A DNA stretch of 12,712 nt from JAAGZL01 sp964628835 (GTDB lineage Bacteria > Pseudomonadota > Gammaproteobacteria > Chromatiales > Chromatiaceae), in contig CAZVME010000087.1 in NCBI GenBank assembly GCA_964628835.1, forward strand, positions 1 to 12,712, in the 5' to 3' direction. Position 1 is the stretch's first letter; the number at the start of each line of letters is the position of its first letter. Shown piece by piece: positions 6,389-12,712 of the stretch. Both the position numbers and the translations under genes were made by a program. The notes beneath the pieces are model-generated. The model did no database searches and had not been told where the DNA came from. It saw only the letters and a program-made list of their open reading frames with translations.

Positions 6389-8580
6389 AGTTAACTCCTG
6401 ATAAGAAACTGGACGTGCGGGAGGTGCTCAAGGACCTCGACAGCTATCGGCCAAAACGTAAGGGTTGGACCTGGCGCACCAAAATCGAGGACCGGCAGGT
6501 CGGCCCCTTTATCTATAAAGACTCCTCTGTAGATCTTAAGAACTCGGTTCCACTGTCTGCCGCGCCTGCCTTTGAAAACATCGATCCTCAGGGCGACATG
6601 GTGATCACCACGGAAATCGCTTCCGGTCATTTTGAGGATGATCTGCGCCGCATGCGTATGGCTGCCTGGCATGGCGCCGACCATATCATGGTTATCCGCA
6701 CCACTGGCCAATCCCATATTGACGGACTTATCGAGGGCACGCCTGAGGGTGTCGGCGGCATCCCGATTACCAGAAAACAGGTCCGGGCGACTCGTAAGGC
6801 GCTCGATGCCATCGAAGACGAGGTTGGCAGACCCATCAACTTTCATTCTTACGTGAGCGGCGTTGCCGGCCCGGAGATAGCGGTTCTATTCGCTGAAGAA
6901 GGTATGAACGGGGCCCACCAGGACCCACAGTACAATGTCTTGTATCGCAACATCAATATGCACCGTTCCTTTGTTGATGCTGCAGAGGCAAAAAAAATCA
7001 TGGACGGAGCCGGAATCCTCCAGCTCGATGGCGCCCATAACGCCAATGCCACCGCTAAAGAGGCCTGGAAGGTGACGCCGGAGCTCTTTGTGCAGCACGC
7101 CATCAATACCGCCTATTCGAGAGCGGCGGGAATGCGGGCAGACCTGATTGCCCTGTCCACGGTCCCACCCACTGCGCCACCGGCCCCGAAGATGCGCCTG
7201 GATCTGCCTTATGCTGTTGCGCTGCGCGAGCTTTTCCAGGGCTACAGGTTCCGCGCCCAGCAGAATACACGGTACATGGAGTCCGACACCATGGAGACGA
7301 CTGTTACCCATGTACTCGACACCCTGATCTCACGTTTGACCTCGGCCGATATCCAGAGCTCCATCACCCCGGATGAGGGACGGAATATTCCCTGGCACTA
7401 TAACAATGTTGCCGGGGTAAATACGACGCGGCAAACACTCATGGGTATTGATGGCCTCAACGAACAGGTTGAGGTGTGCCGAAAAGGGCCAATGCAGGAT
7501 ATGGTGCGCGAGCTCAAAGAGCGCGCAGTGCTTTTCCTGGAAGAAATTCTTGAGATCGGCGGTTATTACAACGCCGTTGCAGCCGGCCACTTCGTCGACC
7601 AGGGGTACTTTCCGGAACGCAAAGGGGACGGGATTGTGCGTGATCCGGATGGGGGGGACGCTGCAGCCACCGTGATTCACCGTCAGCCAGGTTACGGCGC
7701 CCCGGTGTGCAGTCACTTTGGCACGAATAGTTACACCCGGCAGGAAGGCAGGCTCTGTGATGACTATGGAGGCTGCACCCTCTGTGATCCTGTAAAAATT
7801 CAATACATCGATGAGCTGGATCCCCGAGACAATGTAGAAACACGTTTAGAACTACCGTTGGCGGAAAAGGCTGCAGGTTTGTTGCGCCCTGAGGTCGAAA
7901 AGCATGGTGACTCCATAGTGTGTGTAACGCTGTTTGTGCCTGAAAGTCCGCGCCTGGCAGAGGCGGCTGCCATTGAAATGGCTAATCGAATGGGACTTGC
8001 TAATCCCGAGGTGATCAGTCGACGACTCATGCACCCGGCCGAAGGAAGTGTGTTTGAGATCAAAGGGGTGCTCGATGTCGTGCTTAAGATCGATGATCTG
8101 GAAGTACCGCCGATTGAGCAACCGCTTCCTGATGATGAGATAGAATCCTGGGTGCGCCGCCGAAACATACACGTTGTGGCGGCAACGGTCGGTGAAGATG
8201 AACATTCGGTTGGGTTGCATGAGATCCTCGACATCAAGCATGGTGGTATAGAAAAATATGGATTTTACTGTCATGCTCTCGGCACCTCGGTGCCGGTCGA
8301 GCAAGTCCTGAACGCGGCTGAGGAAACGGGCGCTCGTGCCGTGCTGATCTCGACCATGGTTACCCATACCAATGTACACAGGAAACACATGCAGCGTCTT
8401 CATCAACTTGCGGAACAGCGTGGTTTACGTCGGCGGCTGATGCTCATTGCCGGCGGCACCCAGATAACCAATGAACTGGCCCGTGAATGCGGACTGGATG
8501 CCGGTTTCGGCCGGCGCAGCACGGGCCGCGATGTGGCCAGCTTCCTGGTGCGCAAAATGCGGGAGTGGGACGCCGAGTAA
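6385..8580 (+). CDS. oraE: D-ornithine 4,5-aminomutase, large catalytic subunit
   Basis: OraE binds adenosylcobalamin and PLP and performs the 1,2-amino shift producing 2,4-diaminopentanoate. I place the start at 6385 (731 residues), overlapping the oraS stop, with GGGAGGA upstream; an in-frame ATG at 6367 lies inside oraS and lacks such a site. The N-terminal part (to about residue 570) is the PLP/substrate TIM barrel. The C-terminal Rossmann domain carries the base-off B12 motif D-E-H607-S-V-G. Lys618 in DIKHGG is exactly 11 residues after the cobalt-ligand His, the same spacing as H618/K629 in the Clostridium sticklandii enzyme, so both catalytic features are intact. A glycine-rich B12 loop (AGGTQ) lies near residue 690. 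The gene overlaps orr by one base. Confidence 0.95.
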   Translation: MKLTPDKKLDVREVLKDLDSYRPKRKGWTWRTKIEDRQVGPFIYKDSSVDLKNSVPLSAAPAFENIDPQGDMVITTEIASGHFEDDLRRMRMAAWHGADHIMVIRTTGQSHIDGLIEGTPEGVGGIPITRKQVRATRKALDAIEDEVGRPINFHSYVSGVAGPEIAVLFAEEGMNGAHQDPQYNVLYRNINMHRSFVDAAEAKKIMDGAGILQLDGAHNANATAKEAWKVTPELFVQHAINTAYSRAAGMRADLIALSTVPPTAPPAPKMRLDLPYAVALRELFQGYRFRAQQNTRYMESDTMETTVTHVLDTLISRLTSADIQSSITPDEGRNIPWHYNNVAGVNTTRQTLMGIDGLNEQVEVCRKGPMQDMVRELKERAVLFLEEILEIGGYYNAVAAGHFVDQGYFPERKGDGIVRDPDGGDAAATVIHRQPGYGAPVCSHFGTNSYTRQEGRLCDDYGGCTLCDPVKIQYIDELDPRDNVETRLELPLAEKAAGLLRPEVEKHGDSIVCVTLFVPESPRLAEAAAIEMANRMGLANPEVISRRLMHPAEGSVFEIKGVLDVVLKIDDLEVPPIEQPLPDDEIESWVRRRNIHVVAATVGEDEHSVGLHEILDIKHGGIEKYGFYCHALGTSVPVEQVLNAAEETGARAVLISTMVTHTNVHRKHMQRLHQLAEQRGLRRRLMLIAGGTQITNELARECGLDAGFGRRSTGRDVASFLVRKMREWDAE

Positions 8581-9695
8581 TGCGTTTAACAACATCTGCA
8601 CCCTCTCCCTCTCTGACCATTGATCTTGACAAAATAGAACTCAATGCCCGCGTCATAACAAACCTGTGTCGTGAGCAGGGCATTGATGTGACAGGTGTTA
8701 CCAAAGCCACATGCGGTCATCCCGAAGTGGCAAGGGCCATGCTTCGCGGAGGAGTGTTTTCCATCGCTGACTCGCGCATGGAGAACATCCGCCGGCTCAA
8801 GGCTAATGGTATTGATTTACCATATATGTTGTTGAGGATTCCTTCTCTGTCCAGTGCGGACGAGGTCGTTGAATCGGTGGCTGTGAGTTTGAATTCCGAG
8901 CTTTCGGTTCTTGAAGCTCTGTCGCAGGCAGCCGGACGTTGTGCTCAGGTTCATGATGTGATCCTGATGGTGGACCTCGGTGATCTGCGCGAGGGGATCT
9001 GGCCCGATGAGCTCATCCCCTTCGTGCGTGATACTCTTAAGCTGCCGGGGGTCCGCATCAAGGGATTGGGCACTAATCTCGCCTGTTTCGGCGGAGTGGC
9101 GCCCAGTACAGACAACATGAACCTCTTGGTCGAGCTGGCCCGCAAGGTGGAGAAAACTTTCGATCTTTCTCTTGACTGGATCTCGGGCGCAAATTCCAGC
9201 GGCATCGAACTTATTGCTTCCGGAAGAATGCCGAAACAAGTCAATCACGCCCGCATTGGTGAGGCCATCCTGCTGGGACGCGAAACCGTTCAGCGCAGGG
9301 CCTGGCCCGGTACCTGCCAGGACGCCTTTATCCTGCACGCCGAGGTGCTGGAACTCAAGACTAAGCCGTCAATGCCCATTGGAAAGCGTGGTGAGGATGC
9401 CTTTGGCAGGCCACCTGTTTTCGAGGAGCGGGGCGAGATGGACAGGGCGCTACTGAATGTGGGGCGCGAGGATGTGGACGTTGAAGGCATCACCCCTCTC
9501 GATCCTCGCCTCAGGATTGTTGGCGCTTCGAGCGGTTACCTCGTGGTAGATGTGACAGATGTGTCAGATAGCCTGCGAGTGGGCGACGAACTTGCCTTCT
9601 CCCCCAACTATAGCGCTCTTCTCGCGACTATGACCTCTGAATACGTGAAAAAACGTCCCGTGCGAGGGGGTGTGCATTTGGATGAATTCTCATGA
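8580..9695 (+). CDS. orr: Ornithine racemase (PLP, alanine-racemase fold type III)
   Basis: This enzyme (EC 5.1.1.12) interconverts L- and D-ornithine and so feeds the D-specific aminomutase. The 371-residue product has the fold type III lysine in GVTKATCG (K42), the family motif MVDLGDLREGI (130-140), and HARIGEAILLG (223-233, with R225 in the role of the Alr arginine). These features match the Orr/YhfX branch rather than biosynthetic Alr. The frame is open further upstream to 8487, but homology begins just after the ATG at 8580, which overlaps the oraE stop (TAATG) with GGGA 9 bases before it. Specificity for ornithine is inferred from the operon; other basic amino acids are possible. Its stop overlaps the next gene as ATGA. 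Confidence 0.88.
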   Translation: MRLTTSAPSPSLTIDLDKIELNARVITNLCREQGIDVTGVTKATCGHPEVARAMLRGGVFSIADSRMENIRRLKANGIDLPYMLLRIPSLSSADEVVESVAVSLNSELSVLEALSQAAGRCAQVHDVILMVDLGDLREGIWPDELIPFVRDTLKLPGVRIKGLGTNLACFGGVAPSTDNMNLLVELARKVEKTFDLSLDWISGANSSGIELIASGRMPKQVNHARIGEAILLGRETVQRRAWPGTCQDAFILHAEVLELKTKPSMPIGKRGEDAFGRPPVFEERGEMDRALLNVGREDVDVEGITPLDPRLRIVGASSGYLVVDVTDVSDSLRVGDELAFSPNYSALLATMTSEYVKKRPVRGGVHLDEFS

Positions 9696-10825
9696 CGGAC
9701 CCATCTCATCTGACCAGGGCGTACATCAACCTTGACCGGCTGACGCAAAATGTGCAACTCCTGCAGAAGCTTGTGGGCAGGCGACCATTGTGGCCTGCCA
9801 TTAAAGCGAATGCATACGGGCACGGGCTTGCAATTGTTGCCCGGCATCTGGCCGGACTCGGCTATGACACACTCTGCGTCGCCCACATCAGCGAGGCTGT
9901 GGCCTTGGCTGAAGAGGGCGTTGACGTCAACCTGTTAGTTCTCTCAGCGACATCTCCTGAACATAGCGAGGCGATCGTCACCTATGGCTGTGAACCCGTC
10001 GTGTGTACGCTTGAAATGGTGGAGGCGCTGGCGCATGACGCGGAAAAGCTTGGACGGCTTGTGTCCGTCCACCTGATGGTCGATACCGGAATGGGACGCA
10101 TCGGCATTCGTCCCGAAGAGGCACCTTCTTTTTTGCAACGATGCAGCACACTTTCTGCTCTGCGGGTTCGAGGGATCATGAGTCATTTTCCCTGTGCGGA
10201 TCAAAGGGACAAAACTCTTTCTCTCAAACAAATCGAGCGCTTTCGAACCATTGCAGAGGCATCAACCATTTATGGGATTGAGGTGCGTCACATTGCGAAC
10301 AGTGCAGCAATCCTCGATCTGCCGGGGTCTTATTTTGATGCTGTACGGCCAGGAATCGCTATCTATGGCCTGCCTCCTTCCAGGCAAATCGTAAGTCCGC
10401 GCGTAAAGGACCTGAAACCGGTATTTGAGTGGAAGACAGGGATCACTTTTCTCAAGGAGGTTTCTGCCGGCGTCGGGCTAAGCTACGGGCATGTTTTTCG
10501 TACAAAACAGCCGTCGCTCATCGCCACGGTTCCTGTCGGATATGGGGATGGTCTCAGTCGACGGCTCTCTAACAATCTCGATTTACTGGTTCGCGGCGTG
10601 CGTTGTCCACAGGTCGGAAACATTACCATGGACCAGAGTCTGATTGATGTAACAGCGTTGCGCGATCAGGTCGAACTGAACGACGAGGTGGTTATCATCG
10701 GCAGCCAGGGTAAAGAGGAGGTGACGGCCGATGAAGTGGCTGAAAAACTTGGGACGATCAACTATGAAATCGTGACTTGCGTCGCAGATCGGGTTCCCCG
10801 GGTGGTCAGGGGTGCAAGGCAATAA
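9692..10825 (+). CDS. alr: Alanine racemase
   Basis: The 377-residue protein is a canonical PLP alanine racemase (EC 5.1.1.1). It has IKANAYGHG with the PLP lysine K38, R136 in GMGRIG, VRPGIAIYG with R219, the second catalytic base Y265 in GLSYGH, PVGYGDGLSR (281-290), and GNITMDQ (309-315, usually G-R-V-S-M-D-Q). The numbering nearly coincides with the Geobacillus enzyme (K39, R219, Y265). It is the last gene of the operon and starts at an ATG overlapping the orr stop, so it is translationally coupled. The OrtAB thiolase releases D-alanine, so this enzyme plausibly converts that product to L-alanine for further catabolism, besides any role in supplying cell-wall D-alanine. Broader racemase specificity is possible. 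Confidence 0.92.
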   Translation: MTDPSHLTRAYINLDRLTQNVQLLQKLVGRRPLWPAIKANAYGHGLAIVARHLAGLGYDTLCVAHISEAVALAEEGVDVNLLVLSATSPEHSEAIVTYGCEPVVCTLEMVEALAHDAEKLGRLVSVHLMVDTGMGRIGIRPEEAPSFLQRCSTLSALRVRGIMSHFPCADQRDKTLSLKQIERFRTIAEASTIYGIEVRHIANSAAILDLPGSYFDAVRPGIAIYGLPPSRQIVSPRVKDLKPVFEWKTGITFLKEVSAGVGLSYGHVFRTKQPSLIATVPVGYGDGLSRRLSNNLDLLVRGVRCPQVGNITMDQSLIDVTALRDQVELNDEVVIIGSQGKEEVTADEVAEKLGTINYEIVTCVADRVPRVVRGARQ

Positions 10826-10882
10826 AGTGCATGGCCCCATGCTCCATGCCGATTATGTCTTTCTCATTAGATTCCGCTGGGT

Positions 10883-11406
10883 TTAAAAAGCTTCTATCAG
10901 GCGGCTGAGTTTGGGTTCGCCGGTCTTGGCAAACTCATAACTGACGCGCACGACGGGCTTATCGATCTCAATCGGCGCTCCAAGGTTACAGGGTGCTGCC
11001 GCAACCGGTTCTGACGGCGGAAGTGGCAATGACCGGTACTTATACCTGCAGCATAGTGCTCTCAGGTCACAGCAGCAGGAAGTCAGCCCCTGATGCCAGG
11101 GCGATGGAGGCTCGATGCATTACAAGGCTGTGAGCAACATCACTATATGCAAAAACGACCTGATCGATGTGTTCGCTGCAACACAGGCGCTCCAGTTTTG
11201 CCTCGTCAACAATTGTAATGCCATCGGGATAGTGAGTGCCTGCAAGCGAGGGCGGATAGTGACGACCAGAGATTTCAGGAAGTTGGGTTGCGGTAAAGGC
11301 AACCACATGGCTATCCGGATCGTTTGCAATACACCATATTGAAGTTTAGGAAATCACGACCCGTAGCACCCATTATTATTACGCGAGTACGTTTAGGATT
11401 ACTCAT
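10883..11406 (-). pseudogene. Decayed cyclic-2,3-diphosphoglycerate-synthetase-like GTPase gene
   Basis: Reading the minus strand from the ATG at 11406, the N terminus RVIIMGATGRDFLNFN matches this GTPase family. A one-base shift near 11328 moves the homology into a second frame (DPDSHVVAFTATQ, then VVFAYSDVAHSLVMH and ASGADFLLL). That frame is broken by stops at 11067-11069 and 11040-11042 but resumes as PVIATSAVRTGCG, the P-loop region. Around 10985-10995 the homology jumps, in another frame, to the family's extreme C terminus (PIEIDKPVVRVSYEF to a natural stop at 10883). Some 250 or more residues of the roughly 450-residue family, including most of the GTPase domain, are deleted. The gene is clearly non-functional. 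It lies 57 bases beyond the alr end, convergent to the operon. Confidence 0.85.
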
Positions 11407-11702
11407 CATCAAATACTTTTCTCAAAATAACTAGGGATTATTCCTTTCTGTCCGAACCAGACCACTAGTATTCAGCAACAGGAAGACATTTAACACATTC
11501 AAACAAATCAACCTCTGATTTTCACTTCAAATGAGAAACATCTTCATTTTCAATAAGATCGACATATTTTAGAAATATTTGCTCTGAGGTTATTCTTTGC
11601 GATAACATAAAAGAAAAGGGGGAGGTTTTCAAGATAATGGACAGGCACTAGCTCATTATGTAATGAACCCATATTTTTTCCTTTCAACGCTCGAGTCGAA
11701 TA
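11407..11702. other. AT-rich intergenic region upstream of the radical SAM gene; no gene identified
   Basis: This roughly 295-base AT-rich stretch separates the GTPase pseudogene from the KamA-family gene. I see no convincing gene, RNA element or terminator. It should hold the promoter for the downstream gene, but I could not identify a clear -35/-10 pair. Confidence 0.5.
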
Positions 11703-12712
11703 ATGGAATTGCGTATCTATACGGCCAATCACCTCAATCAGATTGAACAGCTGCAGTGCCTGACTGCTGCACAACGTTTCGCGATGCGTGTCGTGGCCAA
11801 TGTTTTACCTTTCCGCGTCAATAACTATGTTATAGAGCAGCTTATCGACTGGGATAACATCCCGGACGACCCCCTTTTTCAGCTTTGCTTCCCGCAGCCG
11901 GAAATGCTCTCCCCCCCTCATTTTGCGAGGATTGCAGCGCTGCTGCAAACAAGAGCTGACAGAAAAACGGTCAAAGCGGCAGTGTACAAGATCTACAAAG
12001 AGTTGAATCCCCATCCTGCTGAACAGTTGACCCTTAATGTTCCACGTCTTAATGGCATTCCCTTGGAAGGCATGCAGCATAAGTATCATGAAACAGTACT
12101 CTTTTTCCCGAGTCAAGGGCAACGTTGTTTTTCTTATTGCACCTTTTGCTTCCGCTGGCCCCAGTTTGTGGGGGATAAGACTCTGTGTATGGCGGCATCC
12201 GACACCAACAATCTGCAGGTCTATCTCAAGTCCCATCCTGAAATCAGTGACCTGCTGGTAACCGGAGGCGATCCGCTGGTCATGAAAACCCACCTGCTGG
12301 AACAATATTTAGCTCCTATGATGCAACCCGAATTCGAGCATGTGCAGAATGTCCGCATTGGCACTAAGGCCTTGTCTTACTGGCCATATCGTTTTATCAC
12401 AGACCCTGATGCCGATGACCTGTTGCGCTTATTCGAACGATTGGTACAGGCAGGCAAACATCTGGCCATCATGGTCCATTCCGATCACTGGCGGGAGATA
12501 GAGCCGCCGGTGGTTCAAGAAGCTGTGCGCCGTATTCAGGCAACAGGAGCTATCCTTCGAACGCAGGCCCCATTGCTCGCCCACATTAACGATGATCCCA
12601 CGACATGGCAGACCATGTGGAACAAACAGCTGCGCCTGGGGCTAGTACCCTATTATATGTTTGTGGTCCGGGACACTGGAACCCGCTGCTACTTCGAGGT
12701 GCCGCTCATCAG
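11703..12712 (+). CDS. KamA-family radical SAM protein (lysine 2,3-aminomutase-like), partial at the 3' edge
   Basis: The reading frame runs 336 codons without a stop to the window end. It begins MELRIYTANH and contains LPFRVNNYVI (35-44), the radical SAM cluster motif C142-x3-C146-x2-C149 (CFSYCTFC) and VTGGDPL (186-192), typical of the lysine 2,3-aminomutase superfamily. In KamA itself the cluster motif is followed by an arginine-rich stretch (TRRR); here it is FRWPQF, so this is a divergent subfamily and lysine need not be the substrate. The C-terminal PLP lysine region lies outside the window. No strong Shine-Dalgarno precedes the ATG at 11703, and the frame is open upstream to a stop at 11664-11666, but the start fits the family N terminus. 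A role in amino acid metabolism beside the ornithine operon is plausible but unproven. Confidence 0.85.
   Translation, partial: MELRIYTANHLNQIEQLQCLTAAQRFAMRVVANVLPFRVNNYVIEQLIDWDNIPDDPLFQLCFPQPEMLSPPHFARIAALLQTRADRKTVKAAVYKIYKELNPHPAEQLTLNVPRLNGIPLEGMQHKYHETVLFFPSQGQRCFSYCTFCFRWPQFVGDKTLCMAASDTNNLQVYLKSHPEISDLLVTGGDPLVMKTHLLEQYLAPMMQPEFEHVQNVRIGTKALSYWPYRFITDPDADDLLRLFERLVQAGKHLAIMVHSDHWREIEPPVVQEAVRRIQATGAILRTQAPLLAHINDDPTTWQTMWNKQLRLGLVPYYMFVVRDTGTRCYFEVPLI

Noticed and set aside
7852..8406. A 184-codon minus-strand open frame
   Set aside because: It is antisense to the conserved B12-binding region of oraE and has no family resemblance.
8487..8579. Upstream extension of orr to an ATG inside oraE
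   Set aside because: The extra 31 residues are an out-of-frame reading of the conserved oraE C terminus, and family homology starts after the ATG at 8580, which has its own ribosome site.
10829..10842. GCATG/CATGC hairpin just after alr as an operon terminator
   Set aside because: It has a short stem, a very small loop and no T-run; I do not see a convincing intrinsic terminator after alr.
11550..11774. A 74-codon minus-strand frame with some protein-like composition (LVPVHYLENLP)
   Set aside because: It overlaps the start of the KamA-family gene and I recognise no family; it may be chance or an old remnant, so it is not called.
11805..12305. A 166-codon minus-strand open frame
   Set aside because: It lies entirely opposite the KamA-family gene, whose conserved Cx3Cx2C and GGDPL motifs are on the plus strand; the minus-strand translation shows no recognisable domain.
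1..12712. CRISPR arrays, insertion sequences, tRNA or rRNA genes
   Set aside because: I saw no regularly spaced repeats, transposase motifs, terminal inverted repeats or tRNA/rRNA signatures.

Overview
The window looks like a chromosomal segment of an anaerobic, amino-acid-fermenting bacterium. A deltaproteobacterial (Desulfobacterota-like) host is my best guess, from the family resemblance of the proteins and the GEMM-I riboswitch; the sequence alone cannot fix the taxon. The central block is relatively GC-rich with good codon structure. The flanks (1-600 and 11,400-11,700) are AT-rich.

Left flank (41-2284, all minus strand): a SAM-dependent methyltransferase of the leucine-carboxyl-methyltransferase-like family, then an MBL-fold metallohydrolase, then a small lipoprotein with a repeated helical tail. 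None has a visible link to the central operon. A 370-bp intergenic region follows, with several TTAAGAT boxes, an inverted repeat and a plausible sigma-70 promoter.

Centre (about 2597-10825, plus strand): a c-di-GMP-I (GEMM-I) riboswitch, fused to an intrinsic terminator whose 5' arm is also the 3' side of the aptamer, heads one long operon. After a short ORF that is only the C-terminal third of a carbamate kinase, the operon encodes a complete oxidative ornithine fermentation pathway: ord (2,4-diaminopentanoate dehydrogenase), ortA and ortB (2-amino-4-oxopentanoate thiolase), oraS and oraE (B12/PLP D-ornithine 4,5-aminomutase), orr (ornithine racemase) and an alanine racemase. The genes from ord onward are joined by stop/start overlaps. 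The chemistry reads L-ornithine -> D-ornithine -> 2,4-diaminopentanoate -> 2-amino-4-oxopentanoate -> acetyl-CoA + D-alanine. The final alanine racemase would turn the D-alanine product into L-alanine. The architecture predicts that c-di-GMP binding prevents termination and switches the pathway ON.

Right flank (10826-12712): a badly decayed minus-strand gene of the cyclic-2,3-diphosphoglycerate-synthetase-like GTPase family (frameshift, two in-frame stops, large internal deletion), an AT-rich gap, and the start of a plus-strand KamA-family radical SAM gene (lysine-2,3-aminomutase-like) that runs off the window. The carbamate kinase fragment and the decayed GTPase flank the operon and may both be remnants of one lost carbamate/arginine catabolic module.
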